NCBI GenBank assembly: GCA_023228385.1
Contig: JALOBF010000012.1
Span: 1 to 19,817 of the forward strand
From: Bacilli bacterium
GTDB taxonomy: Bacteria; Bacillota_I; Bacilli_A; ML615J-28; CAG-698
DNA: 19,817 bases
Direction: 5' to 3'
Position 1 is the first letter of the stretch, and every line of letters starts with the position of its first letter. The notes below the pieces were generated by a model. That model ran no database searches. It was not told the origin of the DNA and saw only the letters and a list, made by a program, of their open reading frames with translations. Shown here piece after piece: positions 6,766 through 14,090 of the stretch. Both the position numbers and the translations under genes were made by a program.

Positions 6766-6833
6766 AAGGTAGCGCTTCCTGTTATTTGGTAATCAAGACC
6801 TATTATTACCCAAAGGTGCGGCCTTTTTATTTG
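6766..6833 (+). ncRNA. Compact structured RNA with intrinsic terminator ahead of the GDPD gene
   Basis: AAGGTAGCGC (6766-6775) pairs with GTGCGGCCTT (6816-6825): nine of ten positions pair, counting G-T. Inside it TTTGGTAAT (6785-6793) pairs with ATTACCCAAA (6805-6814), with one bulged C. The outer 3' arm runs directly into TTTTTATTT. A transcript from the extended -10 at 6750 would therefore be a roughly 65-70-base hairpin RNA ending in a terminator, with the GDPD ATG 26 bases further on. It could be a leader that attenuates GDPD expression or a free small RNA. It matches no riboswitch or T-box consensus I can recall. Confidence 0.5.
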
Positions 6834-6858
6834 ACGAAAAGGGGTAGAGAGCAAGATT

Positions 6859-7578
6859 ATGAAAATAAATAAAAAGTTTGGTCAAAAGGTGAAAATGATT
6901 GCCCACCGCGGTTTAAGCGGAGTTGAACAAGAAAACACGGCAGCGGCCTTTATTGCTGCCGGTAACAGAAGCTATTTTGGCATAGAATGTGATATTCATA
7001 TAACTAAAGATAATGTTTTTGTTATATGTCATGATGCTCATACAGCGCGAATTTCGCCCGTTAGTTATGTAATAAAAGAGGTGTCTTATAAAGAGTTGGC
7101 AGGGGTATTTTTATTTGATCGTGCCAGCGAAGAAACAAAGTCTTATCTTACAATTTTGACGTTAAAGGAATACCTGGCTATTGCTTCAAAATATCAAAAA
7201 CATTCATTTATTGAAATTAAACCGGAATTCACGATGAAAGAAATTGAACAGTTTCTCTTTGAAATATCAAAATACGGCAGTCTTGATATGATTACAGTGA
7301 TTTCTTTTAATTATTCTAATTTGAAACGGATACACAAATTAAATTCATCCTTACGTTTACAATATCTATTAGAACGTCCATCGGATGTAGCAATCGAATT
7401 ATGTAGAAATATTGCGGCAGATGCCGATATATTTTATCAAAATGTAACTAAATCTGATATTGTGCGTTTACATAAGAACAATATCAAAGTTAATGTTTGG
7501 ACAATTGATAACCCCGTTGTTGCTAAAAAATTTATCCGCTGGGGGGCGGATTATATTACTACTAATATTTTGGAGTGA
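6859..7578 (+). CDS. Glycerophosphodiester phosphodiesterase (GDPD family)
   Basis: 239 residues. It hydrolyses glycerophosphodiesters to an alcohol and glycerol 3-phosphate, salvaging phospholipid headgroups. The GDPD signature is complete: AHRG with His16/Arg17, EQENT with Glu25/Asn26, GIECDIH with Glu43/Asp45, and CHDAH with His58/Asp59. Further on, EIKPE and NVWTID near the C-terminus match the barrel strands of the family. There is no signal peptide, so it acts in the cytoplasm (UgpQ-like). The upstream GAAAAGGGG site is somewhat distant (about 15 bases) from the ATG. A terminator-like RNA element lies between the promoter and the gene. It is followed after 4 bases by a small membrane-protein gene. 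Confidence 0.93.
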   Translation: MKINKKFGQKVKMIAHRGLSGVEQENTAAAFIAAGNRSYFGIECDIHITKDNVFVICHDAHTARISPVSYVIKEVSYKELAGVFLFDRASEETKSYLTILTLKEYLAIASKYQKHSFIEIKPEFTMKEIEQFLFEISKYGSLDMITVISFNYSNLKRIHKLNSSLRLQYLLERPSDVAIELCRNIAADADIFYQNVTKSDIVRLHKNNIKVNVWTIDNPVVAKKFIRWGADYITTNILE

Positions 7579-7582
7579 AAAA

Positions 7583-7771
7583 ATGAAAAAGACAGCTGTC
7601 TTAATGGTTATAGTCGGCTTAATATTATTAATTGGTACATTCTTTATTTCTGCATATTCAGAAAACCTTCCTGCTTTAGCGAAAACGGTTGGTTTTGTTT
7701 TATTAGGATATTTAGGTCTTGCATTCTTTGCTTTTGGTTGGATGCTTATTTATAATCGCAAAAAAAAATAA
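7583..7771 (+). CDS. Small two-helix membrane protein, unknown
   Basis: 62 residues, nearly all hydrophobic: helix 1 at about 4-24 (TAVLMVIVGLILLIGTFFIS), helix 2 at about 34-57, and a basic end (NRKKK). The ATG at 7583 follows a TGGAGTG ribosome site that overlaps the GDPD stop codon, so the two genes are probably co-transcribed and coupled. The longer in-frame reading from 7460 lies inside the GDPD gene and is rejected. I do not recognise a family. Confidence 0.7.
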   Translation: MKKTAVLMVIVGLILLIGTFFISAYSENLPALAKTVGFVLLGYLGLAFFAFGWMLIYNRKKK

Positions 7772-7837
7772 AATCATAATCTTAATTATTAATTTAATTT
7801 ATGTGTCAAAAAGCACCAAAATATTTATGCAGGATTC

Positions 7838-7846
7838 TGTTATTAT
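7838..7846 (+). promoter_or_regulatory. Possible extended -10 promoter for the Ptb-like gene
   Basis: TGTTATTAT at 7838-7846 is an extended -10 about 17 bases before the chosen ATG. No convincing -35 is visible. Confidence 0.35.
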
Positions 7847-7862
7847 GTGTTTGGTGAATATT

Positions 7863-8708
7863 ATGAATATTGCATTTATCATGCCCTATGAAATTAATGT
7901 ATTGAAAACTTTAGATAATGCCTCTCATTTAAATTTGGGTAATTTTATTTTAATCGGCGATAAAAAAAAGATAATGGAGAACTGTTTTAAAGTTAGTATT
8001 GATTATAGTCATTTTGCGATTTATGACTGCCCAGAAGAATTAGAAGCTATAGATTTTTGCCATGACTTTCTTCAAAATAGAAGGTGTGATTATGTTGCTT
8101 TTGGCAAAATTCCAGCTTCTTATTTTAATCGGATTATGGATGTAAAAGAAGAAGCACAAATCGGCGCCGTTGAAGTAATTGATTTACCGATGCTGCGGCA
8201 TTATCTTTTTGTAAGCAATTCTTCCCGGCATCTAAACGTTGATTTCGATGATAAGAAAAAGGCTATAATCCAAGCTGAAGCATTAATAAAAGCATTAAAC
8301 ATAAAAAAAATTAATGCTGCAATGATAACCAATCTAAATAATAAAACCGATTTGTTGGAAACCAATATTATCAAAATGATTTTAAAAGACGATAAATTTA
8401 ATAATATAAATATTTTTGATTCTTTTACCCTCGCAAACTTGTTTTCCATTAATTGTCCCAATAATATTTATCAAACCCATATTAATCTTTTAATAATGCG
8501 TAATTACGAGACTACTCGGATTTTTATTGATACTTTAAGAATTTTCACTGATGCGAAAATTGCCAGTATATTAGTTGGGGGGAAAAATTATGCTATTGAT
8601 TTTAGTGAAACGAAAGATAACGGTGATATTTTATTCTCTTTACTTATTTTAAACAAAATTTTTAAAGAAAAGAAAAATACCTGTTATCAGGAGCAATCGG
8701 TAATATAA
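7863..8708 (+). CDS. Degenerate phosphate acetyl/butyryltransferase-family protein (Ptb-like)
   Basis: 281 residues, aligning by eye along its length to the Ptb/Pta fold, which transfers acyl groups between CoA and phosphate. LIGDKKKI (30-37) matches the ILVGD strand. CDYVAFGKIPASYFNRIMD (75-93) matches the ADMVMKG segment. LRHYLFVSNSSRHLNVDFDDKK (111-132) matches the LLFLTD...P segment. INLLIMRNYETTRIFIDTL and AKIASILVGG (231-240) match the PNIETGN and ILVG strands. Signature residues are lost: the SHVA element reads AVEV, the GPLALD/HHKG stretch is missing, and the active-site SRADS reads SETKD. It is therefore probably not a normal acyltransferase. The ATG at 7863 matches the family's first strand (NIAFIMPYE); upstream in-frame ATGs add an atypical leader. 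It lies 16 bases before glyA. Confidence 0.7.
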   Translation: MNIAFIMPYEINVLKTLDNASHLNLGNFILIGDKKKIMENCFKVSIDYSHFAIYDCPEELEAIDFCHDFLQNRRCDYVAFGKIPASYFNRIMDVKEEAQIGAVEVIDLPMLRHYLFVSNSSRHLNVDFDDKKKAIIQAEALIKALNIKKINAAMITNLNNKTDLLETNIIKMILKDDKFNNINIFDSFTLANLFSINCPNNIYQTHINLLIMRNYETTRIFIDTLRIFTDAKIASILVGGKNYAIDFSETKDNGDILFSLLILNKIFKEKKNTCYQEQSVI

Positions 8709-8724
8709 TTTATTAGGAGGTAAT

Positions 8725-9966
8725 ATGAGTTTACAATATAGCGATCCGGAAATCTATCAGATAATAGAAAAAGAAATATTACGTCAACAAAGAAACATAG
8801 AATTGATTGCGTCGGAAAACTACGTATCAAAAGCCGTCTTAGAAGCTCAAGGCTCTGTTTTAACAAACAAATATGCGGAAGGTTATCCCAATAAAAGATA
8901 TTACGGCGGCTGTGATTATGCAGATGAAGTCGAAAACATTGCAATTGCAAGAGCAAAGCTTTTATTTGGATCGAATTATGTTAATGTTCAACCTCATTCC
9001 GGTAGTTCGGCCAATATGGCAGCTTATCGTGTATTGTTACGTCCGGGTGATAAGGTTTTGGGAATGGCTCTTGATCACGGCGGTCATCTTACGCATGGCC
9101 ATCCCTTTAGTTTTTCTGGAATGGATTATCAATTTATTCCGTATTTTGTAAATCGGGAAACGGAGTTGCTTGATTATGATGATTTGGAAGCGCAGGCTAT
9201 TGTTCATCGTCCGCGTTTAATTGTTGCCGGTGCCAGTTCTTATTCGCGCGAAATTGATTTTAGACGTATTAAGATGATTGCTGATATGGTCGATGCGTTC
9301 TTTATGGTTGATATGGCTCATATTGCCGGTTTAGTTGCGGCCGGCTTGCATCAAAATCCGGTTCCTTATGCAGATATTGTCACATCGACTACTCATAAAA
9401 CGTTAAGGGGACCGCGTGGCGGTTTAATTTTATGCGATTCCAAAGAGTTAATAATGCAAATTAACCGCACTGTATTTCCCGGAATCCAAGGCGGCCCTTT
9501 AATGCATATTATCGCCGCTAAGGCTGTTTGTTTTAAAGAGGCATTAAACGATCAATTTAAACTCTATCAACAACAAGTTATAAGAAACGCAAAAACTTTA
9601 AGCAATTCTTTGCAAAAATTAGGGTATTATATTGTTTCTGGCGGCACTGAAAATCATTTATTCACCGTTAATGTAAAGAAAAGTTTAGGCATCACCGGCA
9701 AAAAAGCCGAGGAGATTTTAGATTTAGTCGGTATTACCTGTAATAAAAACACTGTTCCGTTTGATGATGAAAAACCGCTCTATACGAGCGGTATAAGACT
9801 TGGAACGCCGGCAATTACAAGTCGGGGTTTCAAAGAAAATGAAATGAAAGAAATTGCCCGCTTAATTGACCAAGCATTAAAGAACAGTACAGATAATGCA
9901 TTCTTAAAACAATTACGGCGTGAAGTATATGCTTTAACAGATAAATTCCCGGTATATGAAGGCTAA
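8725..9966 (+). CDS. glyA: Serine hydroxymethyltransferase
   Basis: 413 residues, the normal length. This PLP enzyme converts serine and tetrahydrofolate to glycine and 5,10-methylene-THF, the main one-carbon source. Conserved features include ELIASENYVS (26-35), NKYAEGYPNKRYYGG (48-62), QPHSGSSANMA, the PLP-contacting Asp196 in MVDMAH, and the Schiff-base Lys225 in STTHKTLRGPRGG. The ribosome site (AGGAGG, 8 bases upstream) is among the strongest in the window. A hairpin with a T-run covers the stop codon, and murA converges from the other side. Confidence 0.98.
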   Translation: MSLQYSDPEIYQIIEKEILRQQRNIELIASENYVSKAVLEAQGSVLTNKYAEGYPNKRYYGGCDYADEVENIAIARAKLLFGSNYVNVQPHSGSSANMAAYRVLLRPGDKVLGMALDHGGHLTHGHPFSFSGMDYQFIPYFVNRETELLDYDDLEAQAIVHRPRLIVAGASSYSREIDFRRIKMIADMVDAFFMVDMAHIAGLVAAGLHQNPVPYADIVTSTTHKTLRGPRGGLILCDSKELIMQINRTVFPGIQGGPLMHIIAAKAVCFKEALNDQFKLYQQQVIRNAKTLSNSLQKLGYYIVSGGTENHLFTVNVKKSLGITGKKAEEILDLVGITCNKNTVPFDDEKPLYTSGIRLGTPAITSRGFKENEMKEIARLIDQALKNSTDNAFLKQLRREVYALTDKFPVYEG

Positions 9967-9980
9967 GGTCTTCATTTTTT
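9956..9980 (+). terminator. Terminator at the end of glyA
   Basis: ATGAAG / CTTCAT with an 8-base loop is followed by TTTTTT. The stem includes the glyA stop codon. There is no T-run on the murA strand, so it works in one direction. Confidence 0.65.
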
Positions 9981-11230
9981 TATTTTTCCAGTTTAATATC
10001 AAGGCCTAAAGAAGATAATTTTTCAACCGGCTTTTCGTACCCACGCAGAAGGACTTCGATATTTTCTATATGAGTTGTTCCGGGGGCTAAAACAGCCGCA
10101 AGAACAAGTGAAGCCGCACCTCGTAGATCATAGGCCATTAATTGAGCCGGTTTAAGCTCGCTTTCCCCTTGGATAAAAATAGTGTCATCTTTAATTGTAA
10201 TATTAGCCCCCATTTTTTGTAATTCTCCGATATGAGAAAACCGATTGGAAAAAATAGTTTCTTTAATTGATGAGACGCCTTTAATTTGAGTTGCTAAAAC
10301 GGAAATCATTTGACCGAGATCAGTAGGGAAATCGGGATAGGGAGCTGTTGTAACATGAAACGGTTTTAACGCTTCCTCTTTTTTAATAAATATTTCGTTT
10401 GGGCCGACCCTCACTGAACATCCGACGGTTTTTAGCAGTTTAATTAATGCCGAGAGGTATATAGGACAACATCCTTTTACCGTAATACCGGCGCCGTTTG
10501 ATATAGCTCCTAAAATCAGATAGGTTCCGGCTTCGACCCGGTCGCTGGTTATTGTATAATCGCATCCTTTTAAGCGTTTAACTCCCTCAACAACAATCAT
10601 ATCACTACCGAGGCCGGTTATTTTAGCGCCCATGGCGATTAAAAAATTACCGACATCTATGATTTCTGGTTCCTTTGCACAGTTTTTAATGGTTGTGAAA
10701 CCATCGGCTTTAACACACGCTAACATTATATTGATAGTGGCACCGACTGAGGGAAAACCAAGTAATATCTCGCAACCGGAAAGTTTTTTTGCTGTAATCT
10801 TTATTTTATGAGGGTATTGTTTTATTTTTGCTCCAAGTTTCTTAAATCCATCTAAATGATAGTTTATCGGTCGATAACCGAGATTGCATCCACCGCAATT
10901 TTTTATTGTTATTTTTTTGGCTTTACCGAGGAATGCTCCCATGAAATAATACGAACCGCGGAGTTTGCTTACCTCATCTGATTGGATATGATGTCTTATT
11001 TTTTTCCGTTTTTTTATTTTAAGGACGTTATCGGAAAAAACAACTTGATAACCGATTTCTCTTAGTATCGTAATTAATGTTTTGACATCTTGAATATTAG
11101 GAACATTTCGTAAGGTTACATCGTTATCCGCCAACACCACTGCCGGAATAATGGCAACGGCACTATTTTTTGACCCGCTGTTTTTTATCGAACCTTCGAT
11201 TTTTTTGTTCCCATTAATGATAAATTTCAT
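9980..11230 (-). CDS. murA: UDP-N-acetylglucosamine 1-carboxyvinyltransferase (MurA)
   Basis: 416 residues, the standard size. It transfers enolpyruvate from PEP to UDP-GlcNAc, the first committed step of peptidoglycan synthesis. The active-site loop reads CGGCNLGYRP with catalytic Cys115 at the canonical number, so fosfomycin sensitivity is expected. Lys21/Asn22 (SKNSA), Arg91, Asp304 (PDFPTD) and Arg396 (LLRGYE) match the PEP- and UDP-binding positions. The ATG at 11230 is preferred to an in-frame GTG at 11239 because that GTG is part of the GAGGTG ribosome site. A candidate promoter of the TTGCAA...TATATT type (spacer 19) lies upstream but is weak. No other mur genes are nearby. Confidence 0.97.
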   Translation of the reverse strand: MKFIINGNKKIEGSIKNSGSKNSAVAIIPAVVLADNDVTLRNVPNIQDVKTLITILREIGYQVVFSDNVLKIKKRKKIRHHIQSDEVSKLRGSYYFMGAFLGKAKKITIKNCGGCNLGYRPINYHLDGFKKLGAKIKQYPHKIKITAKKLSGCEILLGFPSVGATINIMLACVKADGFTTIKNCAKEPEIIDVGNFLIAMGAKITGLGSDMIVVEGVKRLKGCDYTITSDRVEAGTYLILGAISNGAGITVKGCCPIYLSALIKLLKTVGCSVRVGPNEIFIKKEEALKPFHVTTAPYPDFPTDLGQMISVLATQIKGVSSIKETIFSNRFSHIGELQKMGANITIKDDTIFIQGESELKPAQLMAYDLRGAASLVLAAVLAPGTTHIENIEVLLRGYEKPVEKLSSLGLDIKLEK

Positions 11231-11362
11231 ATAATTCACCTCAATTACTAAATTTTATGAGTGAAAAATACAATATATGACATAGCGTTGACTTATTTGC
11301 AATATAAATTTTTCGCAATAGAACGCAAATTATTATTATGACAAAAATACAACAAATACATC

Positions 11363-11391
11363 TTTATTTTACTATTAACATATGATAAAAT
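11363..11391 (+). promoter_or_regulatory. Promoter of the malic enzyme operon (TTTATT - 17 - TAAAAT)
   Basis: TAAAAT at 11386-11391 lies 17 bases after TTTATT. The same -35 variant occurs before lysS and before the YcxB-like operon in this window. Confidence 0.5.
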
Positions 11392-11413
11392 ATAAATAAG
11401 TGTGGGAGAAAAA

Positions 11414-12577
11414 ATGAATAAATTAAAAACACAAGCTTTGGATTTTCATAAAGGCGGGAAAGTAGCAATTTGTTCTAAGGTCAGTCTTAATAACCGAGAG
11501 GATTTATCTTTAGCTTATACACCTGGCGTTGCTTATCCATGTTTGGAGATTGCGGCCGATCCGGTCAATGCTTATCTTTATACATCAAAAAGTAATACGG
11601 TAGCTGTGATATCCGATGGTTCAGCCGTTTTAGGCTTAGGTGATATTGGTCCTTTAGCTGCCATGCCGGTAATGGAAGGAAAGTGCCTTCTCTTCAAAAA
11701 ATTTGCCGGCATTGATGCCATTCCAATCGTTCTAGCGACCCAAGAAGTTGAGGAAATAATCAGAACTGTACAGATTTTGGCACCATCTTTTGGCGGGATT
11801 AATTTGGAAGATATTTCTTTCCCGCGTTGTGTTGAGATTGAAACAAGGTTAATAGAAGCCTTAGATATACCGGTTTTTCACGATGATCAAAGAGGAACGG
11901 CCGTTGTGACGGCTGCCGCATTAATTTCCGCGTGCAAATTGGTAAATAAAAAATTTTCAGAATTAACGATTGCACTGCTTGGTTTAGGTGCTGCTGGGTC
12001 CAGTGTTGCCAGATTGCTTAAACTAATGGGGGTTGGCAAAATATATGCATGTAATAGCCGCGGTATTGTAAGTAAAAGAAAACCGTTATCAGGTGTTGTG
12101 GGAAAATTACTTAATGAAAATATTATTGATTCCTTTGATGATTATGATTTTGATAGCGTTGAAGAAATTATGAACGGTGCTGATGTTTTTATTGGCGTTA
12201 GCCGCGGGAATCTCCTTTCCAAGGAAGCAGTCAATAAAATGGGAGAACAGCCGATTGTTTTTGCTTTAGCCAATCCGGATCCGGAAATCAGTTTTTCTGA
12301 AATAAAAAAAACAAAAGCTTATATATATGCTACCGGTCGCAGCGATTATCCAAATCAAATTAATAATGTTTTGGCTTTTCCGGGTATATTTAAAGGAGCA
12401 CTTACTGCCGGTCATAAAAAGATTACTGAACAAATGTGTATCGATGCTGCGTATGCAATAGCCGGATTGGTTAATGAAAACCGATTATCCCCGGAATATA
12501 TTATTCCTTCGGTATTTGACACTGATGTTGTTCGGGCAGTAAGCAAAGCGATTATCCATGGTGAGGGTGAAAAATGA
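11414..12577 (+). CDS. Malic enzyme (NAD(P)-dependent, oxaloacetate-decarboxylating type)
   Basis: 387 residues, the length of the short bacterial malic enzymes (YtsJ/MaeA-like). It oxidatively decarboxylates malate to pyruvate and CO2 with NAD(P)H. Catalytic Tyr36 lies in YTPGVA. SDGSAVLGLGDIGP (68-80) and the catalytic lysine in the EGKCLLFKKFAGIDA stretch follow. Metal ligands are Glu132/Asp133 (LEDI) and Asp158 (HDDQRGTA). The Rossmann motif is LGLGAAG (189-195). ATG 11414 is chosen because GGGAG lies 6 bases upstream; the in-frame GTG at 11402 precedes it. The stop overlaps the next ATG (ATGA), so the aspartase-like gene is translationally coupled. Confidence 0.95.
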   Translation: MNKLKTQALDFHKGGKVAICSKVSLNNREDLSLAYTPGVAYPCLEIAADPVNAYLYTSKSNTVAVISDGSAVLGLGDIGPLAAMPVMEGKCLLFKKFAGIDAIPIVLATQEVEEIIRTVQILAPSFGGINLEDISFPRCVEIETRLIEALDIPVFHDDQRGTAVVTAAALISACKLVNKKFSELTIALLGLGAAGSSVARLLKLMGVGKIYACNSRGIVSKRKPLSGVVGKLLNENIIDSFDDYDFDSVEEIMNGADVFIGVSRGNLLSKEAVNKMGEQPIVFALANPDPEISFSEIKKTKAYIYATGRSDYPNQINNVLAFPGIFKGALTAGHKKITEQMCIDAAYAIAGLVNENRLSPEYIIPSVFDTDVVRAVSKAIIHGEGEK

Positions 12578-13692
12578 GGTATAGAATTGAAAAAGATTCA
12601 TTAGGGAAAAAACAAATACCGGCGGAAGCGTATTATGGTATCGGTGCTTTTCGTTCAAAAGACACATTTCAGATTACAAAACACGGATTATGCCGACAAA
12701 TGATAAAGGCCCTGTCTGTCATAAAAAAATCAGCGGTAAAAGCCAATGCTGATTTAAAGCTTATAAATCCCGATGTTGCGGAAGCCATATCTTTAAGTTG
12801 CGATGAAATAATTAACGGTCGCCTCCATGGCCAGTTTATTACCGATGTAATTCAGGGCGGTTCGGGTGCCAGCATGAATACAAATGCCAATGAGGTAATT
12901 GCCAACCGCGCTAATGAAATGCTGGGGGGCGAAAAAGGTAAATATAACTTTGTTCATCCGACAAAAGACGTTAATCTTGGACAAAATACCGGTGATGTTA
13001 TTTTACTTGCCGGTAAAATAACAACGATTAGGTTAACTAAAAAATTATTAACGGAAGCGAAAAAACTGTATAATGCTTATTTTGAGAAAATTGGAGAGTA
13101 TGGATTATCTAAAGATATAGCGTTAACTTTAGGACAAGAACTTGCTTCATTTGCTCATGCCCTTGAGCGGGATATGAAACGTATTGATACGGCTTTAGGC
13201 GGTCTTCATGAAATCAGGCTTAGTTATACCCGCGAAGACAGACAGATAGATGATGAATTTATTGAAAAATCCATAAAATATTTATCAATGTATAGTGGTG
13301 AAAATTTTTATCAAACAAAAAATATATATGATAACGGCCGTAATCTTGATGCTATTACTTGGATTTCTTCAGCCCTTAAAATAATGAGTTCTAATTTAGC
13401 AAAGGCCGCAAGCGATTTGGTTTTAATTGCACAAGAAGGTAAAATTACAATTCCACAGAAAATTGAAGAAACAACTTCACCGGTCGTTATTGAAACGGTA
13501 CAACAAGTTTCATATTATATTATGGGGAATGACCTAACAATATCCCGATCGGTCGAAGGCGGAGAATTGGACGGGAACATTTTTTATCCGATTATTTTCG
13601 CTTGTATGTTCGAAATAATCAATTTGCTTCGCCGTGCATCCCGTATATTTCGGGAAAAGGTTATTGAAGTATTAATAGTTAATCAGTTATAA
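12574..13692 (+). CDS. Aspartase/fumarase-superfamily protein lacking the catalytic residues (probable pseudoenzyme)
   Basis: 372 residues against about 470 for AspA. The N-terminus (LGKKQIPAEAYYGIGAFRS) and the middle are plainly aspartate ammonia-lyase-like: QGGSGASMNTNANEVIANRA (94-113), TLGQELASFAHALERDMKRI (185-204) and YYIMGNDLTISRSVEGGEL (314-332). The substrate and catalytic sites are altered. The aspartase GTSxNMN reads GASMNTN, the QSTNDA motif reads QNTGDV (137-142), and the GRTHLQDA stretch reads GLSKDIAL (177-184). The mobile SS loop (GSSIMPxKVNP), which holds the general-base serine, is replaced by KITIPQKIEETTSP (290-303). The GATAVGTGLN segment is missing, as is most of the C-terminal domain. 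The reading frame is intact, so it is a maintained protein rather than a broken gene. A role tied to the overlapping malic enzyme (for example regulation or complex formation) is inference. Confidence 0.85.
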   Translation: MRYRIEKDSLGKKQIPAEAYYGIGAFRSKDTFQITKHGLCRQMIKALSVIKKSAVKANADLKLINPDVAEAISLSCDEIINGRLHGQFITDVIQGGSGASMNTNANEVIANRANEMLGGEKGKYNFVHPTKDVNLGQNTGDVILLAGKITTIRLTKKLLTEAKKLYNAYFEKIGEYGLSKDIALTLGQELASFAHALERDMKRIDTALGGLHEIRLSYTREDRQIDDEFIEKSIKYLSMYSGENFYQTKNIYDNGRNLDAITWISSALKIMSSNLAKAASDLVLIAQEGKITIPQKIEETTSPVVIETVQQVSYYIMGNDLTISRSVEGGELDGNIFYPIIFACMFEIINLLRRASRIFREKVIEVLIVNQL

Positions 13693-13703
13693 TAAAAAAA
13701 TAA

Positions 13704-13730
13704 AAAAATCGGAATCAGGTTCCGATTTTT
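13704..13730 (+). terminator. Terminator of the malic enzyme operon
   Basis: AAAAATCGGAA / TTCCGATTTTT forms an 11-bp stem with a 5-base loop that ends in five T. Confidence 0.92.
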
Positions 13731-13737
13731 AGTATGC

Positions 13738-14048
13738 TGGGCACACCTAATAACTGGGGAGTGAAAATCCCTTACACGGGAAGATGTCAAACGAAGTGTT
13801 AGCCAAAGACAAGGTGCTTATTGCGAGGTAAGAGCCGAAGGAAATCTAAGGCAAAATCTTGACTCGAGGAACTCATAAATCATTTCAGACGGTTATTTTA
13901 GGCCGTAGACATCAAGCAAAAATAGTTAGTAAATATGATGCGTATAAAAAGGAAGGTTACTGGGTTTGCAAAAATATAGTTATACTACACTAATTGTTTG
14001 ATTATACATTAAACCGCCGTGTCCGTGGTCCGTGCGTCCAGTGGCAAT
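13738..14048 (+). mobile_element. ORF-less group II intron fragment, degenerate
   Basis: No reading frame occupies this stretch, but it carries landmarks I recognise from bacterial chloroplast-like group II introns. They are, in order: GGGGAGTGAAAATCCC with CACGGGAAGATGTCAAAC (13756-13792), GCGAGGTAAGAGCCGAAGG and TCTAAGGCAAAATCTTGACT (13823-13864), CATTTCAGACGGTTATTTTAG (13882-13901), TACACTAATTG (13986-13996), and a domain V-like element AAACCGCCGTGTCCGTGG followed by TCCGTGCGTCCAGTGG (14010-14044). Domain IV carries no reverse-transcriptase/maturase gene, and the usual downstream domain VI (GTGAGAGG...CTACTCGAT type) is not seen. Domain V has about three to four mismatched pairs. It is therefore probably a dead remnant. 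The exact 5' end is uncertain. The comparison rests on recalled consensus only. Confidence 0.6.
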
Positions 14049-14090
14049 GAAATAAATAAAGTAAAATTCATTCCATTATACTTAATTAAA

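Noticed and set aside
6766..6833. T-box or known riboswitch in the GDPD leader
   Set aside because: No T-box sequence (AGGGTGGNACCGCG) and no conserved core of the common riboswitch classes that I know; kept as an unclassified structured RNA.
6582..6854. Minus-strand 90-codon open frame
   Set aside because: It lies opposite the broken small gene and the structured RNA, lacks a ribosome site, and its sequence resembles no protein family.
13738..14048. Group I intron or IStron
   Set aside because: No recognisable group I P/Q/R/S core and no IS605-type transposase; the motifs fit group II better.
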